The translations under genes were made by a program, and so were the position numbers. This document shows positions 13,958 through 21,352 of a stretch of DNA of 30,134 nucleotides, in pieces. Below the pieces are notes generated by a model. The model saw nothing but the letters and a program-made list of their open reading frames with translations. It had not been told where the DNA came from and did not search any database. This DNA is from a virus: positions 1 to 30,134 of IMG/VR virus record IMGVR_UViG_3300015206_000009. One strand, 5' to 3'. The first letter of the stretch is position 1. Each line of letters opens with the position of its first letter.

Positions 13958-14449
13958 ATGCCCGTAATTCCGTGTACAAGTACGCCAGTCGTAACCGGTA
14001 TCGTTCAATTCGTGCCGGCCGATTTCGTGGCCTTGTACCCGGAATTTACGGGACTTTCTAGCGCGCAGCTAAACCAAGGGTTTGCACTCGCGACACTGGC
14101 GCTCGCGAACACGTGTTGCGGCGGTCGCGTGAGTAACGCCGCGCTGCGCGAGACGCTCCTAAATTTGCTGACCGCGCACGTAAGCAAGCTCCTATATGGC
14201 ACGAACGACGGCGCTGGGAATATCTCGCCGCCCTCGGGCGTGGTCGGCCGGATCAACGCAGCGACGCAGGGCGCCGTGACGATGGCGGCCGAAATGATCG
14301 CGACGGCAAACAGCCAATGGTATTTGCAGACGCAGTACGGCGCGATGTATTGGACCATGACGGCGCGATTCCGTACCGCCATTTACGTGGCTCCATTGCC
14401 CACGGGTGACGGCCAATGGGGTGAGGGCTTCGGCGGCTTCGGACTCTAG
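13958..14449 (+). CDS. Head-tail adaptor, DUF4054 type
   Basis: 163 residues, ATG with AAGG upstream. The pattern FVALYPEFTGLSSAQLNQGF, then NLLTAHVSKLLYG and SQWYLQTQYGAMYWTMTARFRT, is characteristic of DUF4054 proteins, the adaptor ring between portal and tail. The position after capsid genes and before neck genes fits. The gene ends one base before the preferred GTG of the next gene. Confidence 0.85.
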   Translation: MPVIPCTSTPVVTGIVQFVPADFVALYPEFTGLSSAQLNQGFALATLALANTCCGGRVSNAALRETLLNLLTAHVSKLLYGTNDGAGNISPPSGVVGRINAATQGAVTMAAEMIATANSQWYLQTQYGAMYWTMTARFRTAIYVAPLPTGDGQWGEGFGGFGL

Positions 14450-14450
14450 C

Positions 14451-14927
14451 GTGGCCAGCACGACCGTCACGGGAGGTGAGAAACTCCAAGCGTACCTCAC
14501 GACTCTAGCCGCGCGGGCGGCGAGCGGCGGCGCGGTAAAGGTCGGATTTCTTGAAGGCGCCCGGTATTCCGATACGCATCCTATCCGCGGCACGGCGCGC
14601 AAGCCTCTACCTGTTGCGCTTGTGGCATTCTGGCAAGAATTCGGCACGAAGCGCGCTCCAGCGCGGCCGTTCTTTCGCACTACGATCGCGCAGAAATCCG
14701 GCGAGTGGGGGGCGATATTCGCTAAGGCGCTCCCGTATTATCAGATGGACGGAGCAAAGGCGCTCGCCGCACTCGGTACTGTAATGCAAAGCGACATTCG
14801 CGCATCTATAGTAACCTGGTCGTCGCCTCCCAATTCGCCGCGCACCGTGGCGATCAAGGGCTTCAATAAGCCGCTGGTCGATGACGGCACAATGCAGCGA
14901 ACGGTCAACTACCAGGTGATGAGCTAA
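14451..14927 (+). CDS. HK97 gp10-like tail completion/neck protein
   Basis: 158 residues from GTG 14451, directly after the preceding stop; the frame can also start at GTG 14421 or 14406 inside the previous gene, and none has a strong ribosome binding site. The product shows the HK97 gp10-like signature: VKVGFLEGARY, VALVAFWQEFGTKRAPARPF, then SDIRASIVTWSSPPNSPRTV and a C-terminal KGFNKPLVDDGTMQRTVNY. Such proteins join the head to the tail or cap the tail end. Neck genes follow. Confidence 0.8.
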   Translation: MASTTVTGGEKLQAYLTTLAARAASGGAVKVGFLEGARYSDTHPIRGTARKPLPVALVAFWQEFGTKRAPARPFFRTTIAQKSGEWGAIFAKALPYYQMDGAKALAALGTVMQSDIRASIVTWSSPPNSPRTVAIKGFNKPLVDDGTMQRTVNYQVMS

Positions 14928-14953
14928 TGCGCGACGAATACGAGGGTTTGTAA

Positions 14954-15148
14954 ATGACACGAAAAAACATAGGCGCGTACACCGCTCCCGGCGTTTCAAT
15001 GCCACCGTTTATTTCGATCAACGTCGAGGCCGACGGGACCGTGGGCGTCCACGTGCGTAGCGCAAACGACGCGGGTCAAGCGGTCATATACATGACTGTC
15101 GACGACGCGAAACGGATATTCGCCGACGCGGCGGGAGCCCTCGCTTGA
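14954..15148 (+). CDS. Small hypothetical protein
   Basis: 64 residues, ATG with GAGGG (about 14941-14945) upstream. It is a compact beta-rich sequence, PPFISINVEADGTVGVHVRS then YMTVDDAKRIFADAAGA. No family is recognised. Its stop overlaps the TTG start of the next gene (TTGA), so it is coupled to the neck genes. An eight-codon frame (14927-14953) between it and the previous gene is probably only a spacer. Confidence 0.65.
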   Translation: MTRKNIGAYTAPGVSMPPFISINVEADGTVGVHVRSANDAGQAVIYMTVDDAKRIFADAAGALA

Positions 15149-15546
15149 ACCTCCACGCTGCCGTCCGCGATGTGATCCCCGCGGTAAATCCTGATATCAC
15201 GGCACAGTTCCAAGCCTCGACGGGCCCGGGCGTTCCGGACGCCTCAGGCAATGTGACGCCGACGTATGCGGCGGCCGTGCCTGTGCGCTGTCAGGTGCAG
15301 CCTCTCTCGCGCGGCGATTTGCGCCAAATCGAGACTCTAAACCTGCAAGGCGTATTCCGCACGGTGTTCATGTTCGGTAACAAGCAAGGCGTCGTGCGCG
15401 TCAATCAGCAAGGCGGCGACCTATTGCAGTTCCCGCAATTCCAAGGACAGGCATCGTCGACATGGCTCGTGGTCAGCGTGGATGGCCCGTGGAACGTCGA
15501 ACAAGGCGGATGGACGAAAATTCTGGTTCAATTGCAGAGCCCGTAA
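15145..15546 (+). CDS. Neck/collar protein (head-closure type)
   Basis: 133 residues from TTG 15145, overlapping the previous stop. It contains NPDITAQFQASTGPGVPDAS, VPVRCQVQPLSRGDLRQIE and WLVVSVDGPWNVEQGGWTKI, which matches phage collar/head-closure-like proteins encoded between gp10-like and tail-terminator genes. The QPLS..DL..IE pattern with a terminal W.K.LV.LQ is typical. Exact family name is uncertain. Confidence 0.7.
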   Translation: MNLHAAVRDVIPAVNPDITAQFQASTGPGVPDASGNVTPTYAAAVPVRCQVQPLSRGDLRQIETLNLQGVFRTVFMFGNKQGVVRVNQQGGDLLQFPQFQGQASSTWLVVSVDGPWNVEQGGWTKILVQLQSP

Positions 15547-15547
15547 C

Positions 15548-16078
15548 ATGTCCTTTACCGTAACCCCCACAATCGATCAAGTCTACGCCGCTGTCGTGAC
15601 GTTTATCCTCGGGATAATCCCTCTCGACTCCGAGCATGTGATTAAGGGCAATCAGAACCGTATTTCCACGCCGACCGGCCCGTACGCTATTTTGAACATC
15701 ATAAGTCAAAAGCGCATCCACACGAACCAGGACACTTGGGACACGACCATACCGGACCCGTCAGGCATCGTGCGCGAGCAAGGCATAAAGCTGGAAATGC
15801 AGGTGGATCTATACGGGCCGCTATCGGGCGATTGGGCGTCGATCTTTTCCACGATGTTCCGCGATGATTACGCGGTACAGATCCTCGCGCCGAACTGCGC
15901 GCCGCTGTACGCCGACGACCCGACCCGCGCGCCGCTTATAACGGCCGAGGCGCAATACTTGGACCGTTGGATTGTACGTGCTCAATTGCAGTACTCCCCT
16001 ACAGTACAAACAACCGACGAATTTTCAGACAGTATAAATATTAGCGTGATTGACGCTACGACCCACTACGGGCCGTAG
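15548..16078 (+). CDS. Tail/neck terminator protein
   Basis: 176 residues from ATG 15548. The frame extends upstream into the preceding gene but this ATG directly follows its stop. It carries FILGIIPLDSEHVIKGNQNR, YAILNIISQKRIHTN, REQGIKLEMQVDLYGPLSGD and WIVRAQLQYSPTVQ, matching the phage neck terminator family that caps the tail tube and receives the head. It is the last gene before the second sigma-54-like promoter, so it probably ends the head/neck transcription unit. Confidence 0.8.
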   Translation: MSFTVTPTIDQVYAAVVTFILGIIPLDSEHVIKGNQNRISTPTGPYAILNIISQKRIHTNQDTWDTTIPDPSGIVREQGIKLEMQVDLYGPLSGDWASIFSTMFRDDYAVQILAPNCAPLYADDPTRAPLITAEAQYLDRWIVRAQLQYSPTVQTTDEFSDSINISVIDATTHYGP

Positions 16079-16079
16079 T

Positions 16080-16105
16080 ACCGGCCGGGACTGGGGTCCG
16101 CCGGT
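16080..16105 (+). terminator. Stem-loop after the neck genes, possible terminator
   Basis: ACCGGC (16080-16085) pairs with GCCGGT (16100-16105), and inside it GGAC (16088-16091) pairs with GTCC (16096-16099) around TGGG. The stem is strong with a small bulge. Only CCCCTTGCCTT follows, not a T-run, so it would be an imperfect intrinsic terminator. It starts two bases after the stop of the terminator gene. Confidence 0.4.
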
Positions 16106-16115
16106 CCCCTTGCCT

Positions 16116-16132
16116 TGGCACGACTGTTGCAT
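16116..16132 (+). promoter_or_regulatory. Sigma-54 (RpoN) promoter before the tail genes
   Basis: TGGCACG (16116-16122), ACTG, TTGCAT (16127-16132) is a full match to the RpoN -24/-12 consensus and identical to the 10149 site at every non-spacer base. Expected start near 16141, about 65 bases before the tail sheath gene. Confidence 0.78.
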
Positions 16133-16138
16133 GTAGAC

Positions 16139-16154
16139 TGTGAGCTAGTTCACG
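16139..16154. promoter_or_regulatory. TGTGA-N6-TCACG palindrome at the predicted tail transcription start
   Basis: TGTGAGCTAGTTCACG is one base short of the TGTGA-N6-TCACA form at 640-655 and 10198-10213. It lies at about -2 to +13 of the predicted sigma-54 start, where a bound protein would repress. Confidence 0.45.
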
Positions 16155-16206
16155 CTTCGGCCAGGGCGTTTCGTGGCGCCGTTCACAGTTTTGGAATAAA
16201 TACCCC

Positions 16207-17724
16207 ATGTCAAACAGTATCCCGGCCTCGCAATTAATTTCTGTTCAACCGGGTGTATTGGGCACTGGCGGGAGTCCCCTCAGCCTCAACGGCGTGATTC
16301 TCGACAATTCCGCCTTGGGCGTGCAAATTCCGATTGGACAAGTTCTCGCGTTCCCAACGGCCACTGCGGTGCAAAATTTCTTCGGTGCGAACTCGCCCGA
16401 GGCTCTTGCGGCAAATATCTATTTCGCGGGCTTTATCGGGGCGGGTACGATCCCCGGTAACCTATTCTTCGCTCAGTACAATACGGCGGCTGTCGCCGGA
16501 TATGTGCGCGGCGCCTCGCTCGCGGCGTCCTCGCTGACGGCGATTCAAGCTCTTTCCGGTACGCTCACGCTGTCGATTAATGGCGTCTCGACCGTCTCGG
16601 CGGCAATCAACCTCGCCAGCGCGACCAGTTTCAGTAACGCCGCAGCGCTGATTCAAACAGGTATCCAGGCGGGAGCTCCCACGAATACCGCGACCGTCGC
16701 ATTTAATGCGCAATTGAGCGCGTTCGTCATTACGTCGCCCACGACCGGCGCGGCCAGTACTATGACTGTTGCCACTGTGAGCACGCTGGCGACCGGCCTC
16801 GGACTTACCGCGGCGGCGGGCGCCGTCGTTTCTCCGGGCGCGGCAATCGCGGTTCCCGCCACGCTCATGGCGACGATTACCAGTCAGACGCAAAACTGGT
16901 TTAAGTTCACCACATTGGTCGAACCGGTCATCGCGGTCAAACAAGCGTTCGCAGCGTGGGTGCAGACCACGAACGACACGTACGCATACGTCGCGTCTGA
17001 CTCGGACATTACGCCTACGCAGTCGACCAATGCCGCGACTTCGTTCGGCAATATCGTCAAAGCGGCGAATATGGACGGCGTGATCGCGATTTACGATCCG
17101 AACGCCAGCGGCTTGAATTTCTTCAATCTCGGCGCAACCGCGTCGATCAATCCGAATCAGGTCAAAGGCAATACCTCGTTCGCGTATCTCTCTCAGGCCG
17201 GACTCGTGCCGAGCGTGACGGACGCGACCACGGCAAACAACCTGATCGCGAATGGATACAATTTCTACGGCGCGTACGCGACGGCGAACCAGGCTTTCCA
17301 GTTCTACCAGACCGGCTTTATAGCGGGTCAGTGGGGCACCGATCAGCGGTACACGAACCAGCGCATTATTAATGCGGCCCTGCAATTGGCCGTGCTGACG
17401 TTCCGCGCCAGTGTGAAGTCCCTCCCGTACACCCAGGCAGGATACAACGGGATTCGCTCGGCGTGCCTTGGGCCGATTCGACAAAACCTCTCTTTCGGCT
17501 CGATCAACCCCGGTGTGGTATTGAGCCCGTCGCAAGCGGCCGCGGTAAACATCGCAGCCGGAACGAAGATCGATCAGACACTTTCAACGGACGGCTGGTA
17601 CCTGCAAATTCTCGATCCCGGTTCCGTGGTTCGCGGACAGGGCGGATCGCCCAATATCACGTTTTGGTACACCGACGGCGGAAGCATCCGCACAATCAAT
17701 ATCTCGAGCATCGACGTAGAGTAA
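16207..17724 (+). CDS. Tail sheath protein (DUF3383 family)
   Basis: 505 residues. It begins MSNSIPASQLISVQPGVLG and has GVILDNSALGVQIPIGQVLA, AANIYFAGFIGAGTIPGNLF, TNDTYAYVASDSDITPTQST, AGFNFYGAYAT-like NGYNFYGAYATANQAFQFYQ, GQWGTDQRYTNQRIINAALQ and a C-terminal DPGSVVRGQGGSPNITFWYT. These match the DUF3383 contractile sheath family. The sheath surrounds the tube and contracts to drive it through the cell envelope, so this gene identifies a myovirus. It is the first gene after the second sigma-54-like promoter and heads the tail operon. Confidence 0.93.
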   Translation: MSNSIPASQLISVQPGVLGTGGSPLSLNGVILDNSALGVQIPIGQVLAFPTATAVQNFFGANSPEALAANIYFAGFIGAGTIPGNLFFAQYNTAAVAGYVRGASLAASSLTAIQALSGTLTLSINGVSTVSAAINLASATSFSNAAALIQTGIQAGAPTNTATVAFNAQLSAFVITSPTTGAASTMTVATVSTLATGLGLTAAAGAVVSPGAAIAVPATLMATITSQTQNWFKFTTLVEPVIAVKQAFAAWVQTTNDTYAYVASDSDITPTQSTNAATSFGNIVKAANMDGVIAIYDPNASGLNFFNLGATASINPNQVKGNTSFAYLSQAGLVPSVTDATTANNLIANGYNFYGAYATANQAFQFYQTGFIAGQWGTDQRYTNQRIINAALQLAVLTFRASVKSLPYTQAGYNGIRSACLGPIRQNLSFGSINPGVVLSPSQAAAVNIAAGTKIDQTLSTDGWYLQILDPGSVVRGQGGSPNITFWYTDGGSIRTINISSIDVE

Positions 17725-17729
17725 AAAAT

Positions 17730-18179
17730 ATGAGTCGTACCATAACATCTGCGAATGACGTTTTTATCATCACCGTGCAAGGCCTGGCCACGCTATTGGG
17801 GATCAACCCGCAATTTCAGTTGCAAGGGTTCGCCACGGATGACGCATTCGACATCGGCGACAGTAGCCCGGTACTCGTGCGTAAGGGCGTGGACGGCCGC
17901 AAATCGAGCGGTTACACGCCGTTCTTGATCGAGCAAACGATCCATTTGCAAGCGGACAGTTCAAGCATTGATTTCTTCGACAATTGGCTAGCGGCCATGA
18001 ATTCGATTCAAGAGGATTTGCCTTGTGACGGGTCGATCGTCAGCCCAAGCGTGGGCAAAATCTACACGTTGAGCAACGGCTCAATGACGCGCAATTTGCA
18101 GATGGCGCCGAACAAAAAAGTCAAAGAGCCTCAGGCCTATCAAATTACCTGGGACACGGTGACGGTAGCCAATATGTAA
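17730..18179 (+). CDS. Tail tube protein
   Basis: 149 residues from ATG 17730, five bases after the sheath stop; the frame is open upstream within the sheath gene but that part is not coding. It has SANDVFIITVQGL, FQLQGFATDDAFDIGD, KGVDGRKSSGYTPFLIEQTI, DNWLAAMNSIQEDL and GKIYTLSNGSMTRN, a pattern shared by the tube proteins found after DUF3383 sheaths. Tube subunits stack into the inner channel. The size and order (sheath, tube, chaperone, tape measure) are classic. Confidence 0.88.
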   Translation: MSRTITSANDVFIITVQGLATLLGINPQFQLQGFATDDAFDIGDSSPVLVRKGVDGRKSSGYTPFLIEQTIHLQADSSSIDFFDNWLAAMNSIQEDLPCDGSIVSPSVGKIYTLSNGSMTRNLQMAPNKKVKEPQAYQITWDTVTVANM

Positions 18180-18215
18180 TTCTGCCGCCCGCGGGCGGTG
18201 CACTCGGGAGAGACG

Positions 18216-18644
18216 ATGCGGAAAACTGAGCACGTGACGATCGCGACGAAAAACCGCGACCACGGGAAAACCTTTGTCGTGACGGAACTCGGGGCGTGGG
18301 CCGCGTTGCAATGGTGCGCTAAGGCGCTTCTAGCTCTCTCGCAGTCCGGCACGGCCATCAAGCCGGGGTCACTCATAAAGGCGGCCAACGGCGGCCCTGA
18401 GACGCTGGCGACCCTCGGGTTAGAGATATTCTCCCTTGTCCCGGCGCACGTCGCATTGCCTCTAATGGATGAAATCAAGGCGTGCGTGTCGTTCCAGCCG
18501 CCCGGCGCGGTCGTGACGGTATCGATTGGGGAAGGGCAGTTGTGCCAAGTCGAGGAACCGTCCACGTGGTTCATTTTGCTTAAGCACGCATTCGCGCTGC
18601 ATTTGTCTTTTTTACCGGCCGCCCCGTCCCCGCCTACGGCGTAG
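18216..18644 (+). CDS. Tail assembly chaperone, short form
   Basis: 142 residues from ATG 18216 behind GGGAGAG (18207-18213). It lies between the tube and tape-measure genes, where the chaperone that wraps the tape measure is nearly always encoded. The sequence has TIATKNRDHGKTFVVTELGA, then helical WAALQWCAKALLALSQ and a Cys-bearing C-terminal half. Near the end the frame contains T TTT TTA (18608-18614), with TTT and TTA as its zero-frame codons, a canonical -1 slippery heptamer. Slippage would replace the last nine residues with the downstream frame, giving a long form ending at 18838. Confidence 0.85.
   Translation: MRKTEHVTIATKNRDHGKTFVVTELGAWAALQWCAKALLALSQSGTAIKPGSLIKAANGGPETLATLGLEIFSLVPAHVALPLMDEIKACVSFQPPGAVVTVSIGEGQLCQVEEPSTWFILLKHAFALHLSFLPAAPSPPTA
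18608..18614 (+). other. Programmed -1 frameshift slippery site T TTT TTA
   Basis: The heptamer is in the correct phase of the chaperone frame (codons TTT 18609-18611 and TTA 18612-18614). After slipping back one base, the new frame is open from 18614 to the stop at 18838. Downstream, GGCCGCC (18617-18623) can pair with GGCGGCC (18659-18665), a possible stimulatory stem or part of a pseudoknot. Confidence 0.8.
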
Positions 18645-18838
18645 GAATGGCGCCCCGCGGCGGCCTGATCGATTACGTGAATATGCCCGCGATTATCGGT
18701 ATGATAGTGTCAGCCGATAAAGCTACGCTATTCGAACTACAGCACGTTTACGGGCTTGAGGATGCGTACAACATCGCTGAAATTATCCTCGTGGACAGCC
18801 ACAATCACGCAAAGATGCGAGCGGCGCCGCGCAAATGA
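18614..18838 (+). CDS. Tail assembly chaperone C-terminal extension made by -1 frameshift
   Basis: In the -1 frame relative to the upstream gene, 74 codons follow the slippery site, containing GGLIDYVNMPAIIGMI, KATLFELQHVYGLEDAYNIA and DSHNHAKMRAAP. Joined to 133 residues of the short form, the product would be about 207 residues, analogous to lambda gpG-T. An internal ATG at 18647 could also start it separately (63 residues), three bases after the short-form stop. The LxELQxVYxxEDxYxxxE pattern is typical of the second chaperone frame in myoviruses. It overlaps the tape measure start (ATGA). Confidence 0.78.
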   Translation, partial: TGRPVPAYGVGMAPRGGLIDYVNMPAIIGMIVSADKATLFELQHVYGLEDAYNIAEIILVDSHNHAKMRAAPRK

Positions 18839-20322
18839 CTTTAATCGACGAACTTGTAGTCCTTCTACGCCTCGACGCGAAGCAATTCGACAAAGCCGCG
18901 AAAGAGCAAGTTGCGGCCGTACAAAACGTCAAAAAGAAAATCAACGTCTCGAATGAGGATCAAGAGCGCATTGATAACTCGCGTGCGCAACGGACAAGCG
19001 AGCGCGAAAAGCGACAGGAAAAGGAACGAAAGGACCGCGACCGAGAGCGCGGCAAGTCGACGCAGGAACTAGGCGATAAAGTCAAAGACGTAGCGTTTGG
19101 CATTGGCGGCGCGGTGCTTGGGTTCGAGACGCTCAAAGGCGCTGTGAATTTCCTTGGCAACCTGTCTACGGCTACGGCTAAGCTCGGGCGCGACTCTCAG
19201 AATCTCGGCATGTCCGCCGTCGGTTTACAGACGTGGGGTAACGCAGTCGAGCGCGCAGGCGGCAACGCGGACGACGCGAAGGCCAGCTTTGCCGCGCTAT
19301 CTCAGCAAGTAAGCGCATTCCAGCTCCGCGGCGATGCATCCGGTCCACTTATGCGTATCGCTCAAAACGTCGGTGTGAACCCCCTAGACGAGAACCGCAA
19401 CGCGCGCCCGTTCGATCAGGTGTTGCCTGAAATCGTGGACGCCGCGATTAAGCGTTATGGGCGTGTGAACGCCGCAAACATACTCGGCGGCGCGGGCGTG
19501 GCTGAAGGTTTCTTCAATTTGATGGCAGACCCGAACCGGGCAAAGTACATCGCCGACGGGCAGGCGCGTGCCTTTGCGACGCAAACCGCCGTGGATCGGT
19601 CGCAGGCCGCAGGCGCCGTGCGCGCGGGCGTCGGGCAAACTATAAAGTCCGGAGCGTCAGGATTCCTCGACAATGCGACGCTTTTTATCGCCGATTCGCA
19701 AGAACACTCTCACGACTTTACAGGCGGCGTATTTGGTGAGGCGGCGGCGTATTACGGCGATCTATTTAAAAGCCTCGTCGGTGCAGGTCCCGGCAACCAC
19801 AATCCCGGCAATTTGATGGGAAAAGACGGCAAGACATTGCGTCATTTTCAGACCGACGCGGCGGGACTGGCGGCGCTAAACGAGGATTTGCATGTCAAGA
19901 TCGCCAAAGACGGCCTGAATACCATATCTAAGATCCTCGACAAATACGCGCCTGAGTTCGATGCGAACGGCAAGAAAATAAACAACACGCCTGAGTACAA
20001 AGCGTTCGTTGCTAAGAAGTCCGGTTTTAGTGTGAACGACGCCCTAGAGGATAACTTCAAGACTCGGGATAGAATAGAACAAGCGATGGTCGCATTCGAA
20101 AACGCCGAAGGGCGCGGCGCGCAGGTCTCTCGAGCTATGTCCACGCCGGGTGCGGGCACAGTGGGCGGTACCACGACGAACGGCGGCGATACTACCCTCC
20201 ACGTGGGCACGATCAACGTCAACGCGCCGAATGCACGTGACGCCAACGGCGTGGCCGGCGGCATACTCTCGGCGATGGATAACAAACTGGCATCCCAGTC
20301 AAATACAGGGATGACACCTTAA
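18835..20322 (+). CDS. Tape measure protein with embedded peptidoglycan-hydrolase-like domain
   Basis: 495 residues. It begins with a helix (DELVVLLRLDAKQFDKAAK) and a highly charged coiled-coil-like region (about residues 40-75, Arg/Glu/Lys rich), then a Gly/Ala hydrophobic segment (VAFGIGGAVLGFETLKGAVN) and an SQNLGMSAVGLQTWGNAVER motif typical of tape measures. Around residues 318-415 is GPGNHNPGNLMGKDGKTLRH, AAGLAALNEDLHVKI, NTISKILDKYAPEFDANGKK and YKAFVAKKSGF, resembling the NNPGNL muralytic domain found in virion lysozyme/transglycosylase proteins. Such a domain would open the cell wall during injection. The protein is short for a tape measure, so a short tail is expected. Confidence 0.85.
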   Translation: MTLIDELVVLLRLDAKQFDKAAKEQVAAVQNVKKKINVSNEDQERIDNSRAQRTSEREKRQEKERKDRDRERGKSTQELGDKVKDVAFGIGGAVLGFETLKGAVNFLGNLSTATAKLGRDSQNLGMSAVGLQTWGNAVERAGGNADDAKASFAALSQQVSAFQLRGDASGPLMRIAQNVGVNPLDENRNARPFDQVLPEIVDAAIKRYGRVNAANILGGAGVAEGFFNLMADPNRAKYIADGQARAFATQTAVDRSQAAGAVRAGVGQTIKSGASGFLDNATLFIADSQEHSHDFTGGVFGEAAAYYGDLFKSLVGAGPGNHNPGNLMGKDGKTLRHFQTDAAGLAALNEDLHVKIAKDGLNTISKILDKYAPEFDANGKKINNTPEYKAFVAKKSGFSVNDALEDNFKTRDRIEQAMVAFENAEGRGAQVSRAMSTPGAGTVGGTTTNGGDTTLHVGTINVNAPNARDANGVAGGILSAMDNKLASQSNTGMTP

Positions 20323-21021
20323 ATGCCTAGTGTGTTCATATCTGTCCCACAATTCCCTAACGTGCCGATGCTCCCGGGCGTCCCTCAATTGGTGCGCGCG
20401 ATAGGCGCTTTAATATCGGCACCGACTCTGACGACCGGGAGTCCCGCGCCCGGGATTCTCCGCGTGGCCGCCGCTACAGCGCCCGTGTGGGGCGTTTTTG
20501 ACTCAGGGGGCAATCAAGCGATATCCCCTGAGTCAATCATGGACTTCAATGCGCGGTTCGAATACCGCGTCGCCGATTACCCAGTGCAGGCCGGGCAATT
20601 CTCAAACTTTAATAAAGTGACCGTACCGGCCGAAATTCCAATCCGCATGGTGACAGGGCTTACCTTAGACGACCGCACACAATTTGAATCGGATTGCCGC
20701 TCCGTTGCGGCGTCGCTCGACCTCTTTACCATCATGACGCCTGAGAATACGTACGTTGGGTACAATGCGACGCGATTAGAATTCTCCCGGCGCGAGACGC
20801 AAGGCGCGTTTTTCACTGAAGCGGAGATGTTTTTTCGCCAAATTCAGCAAGTCACGCCGCAATATTCCTCGACCACGGCGGCGGCTGCGAACACCGCGAA
20901 CGCGCAGAATCCCGGAGCGAAACCCGTGACGGGGCGCGGCCTCGTGCAACCCGTGGCCGTCCCTAGCGCGCTGTCGAGCGTGATAACGGATATAACTACC
21001 GGGGCGTTGCCGGGCGCATAA
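20323..21021 (+). CDS. Dit-like baseplate protein
   Basis: 232 residues, starting one base after the tape measure stop. It holds WGVFDSGGNQAISPESIMDF, YRVADYPVQAGQFSNFNKVT, AEIPIRMVTGLTLDDRTQF and YNATRLEFSRRETQGAFFTE, which matches the Dit-like baseplate protein family of myoviruses. These form the ring that connects the tube to the hub. The C-terminal tail is Ala/Pro-rich and probably flexible. Confidence 0.82.
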   Translation: MPSVFISVPQFPNVPMLPGVPQLVRAIGALISAPTLTTGSPAPGILRVAAATAPVWGVFDSGGNQAISPESIMDFNARFEYRVADYPVQAGQFSNFNKVTVPAEIPIRMVTGLTLDDRTQFESDCRSVAASLDLFTIMTPENTYVGYNATRLEFSRRETQGAFFTEAEMFFRQIQQVTPQYSSTTAAAANTANAQNPGAKPVTGRGLVQPVAVPSALSSVITDITTGALPGA

Positions 21022-21022
21022 T

Positions 21023-21352
21023 ATGCTACAGGTACCTCTCGCCGCAGTTCCATCGCAGCAACTCTCGATCACGCTCGACGGTCAGAACTGCCTGATAGCC
21101 GTGTACCAAAAGACCACGGGATTATATTTTGATATGCAATTCAACGGTGTGCCTTTTACCTCGACAGTGCGCTGTCTCAATCGGGCGCGACTGTGCGAGG
21201 ACCGGCAGTACCTCGGCTTCGTGGGCGACTTTCTTTTTTTCGACACTCAAGGCGACTCAGACCCGACGTTTGATGGGTTAGACGGCCGGTATATGCTGGT
21301 ATACCTACAAGCGGCGGATATTGCGGCAATCGTGGCGGCTGGTCTCACATGA
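21023..21352 (+). CDS. Baseplate plug protein
   Basis: 109 residues. The compact sequence with SQQLSITLDGQNCLIAVYQK, GLYFDMQFNGVPFTSTVRCL and FLFFDTQGDSDPTFDGLDGR matches the phage baseplate plug family (former DUF6983). It follows the Dit-like gene and overlaps the hub gene start (ATGA, 21349-21352), so the three are translationally linked. Confidence 0.85.
   Translation: MLQVPLAAVPSQQLSITLDGQNCLIAVYQKTTGLYFDMQFNGVPFTSTVRCLNRARLCEDRQYLGFVGDFLFFDTQGDSDPTFDGLDGRYMLVYLQAADIAAIVAAGLT

Noticed and set aside
14178-14216. TGGCACG at the DUF4054 gene as a third sigma-54 site
   Set aside because: No TTGC at the -12 distance; only the -24 half matches.
16462-17535. Long antisense open frame opposite the tail sheath gene (357 codons)
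   Set aside because: Arg-rich, low-complexity translation without domain or ribosome binding site; it is a by-product of G+C-rich codon use in the sheath gene.
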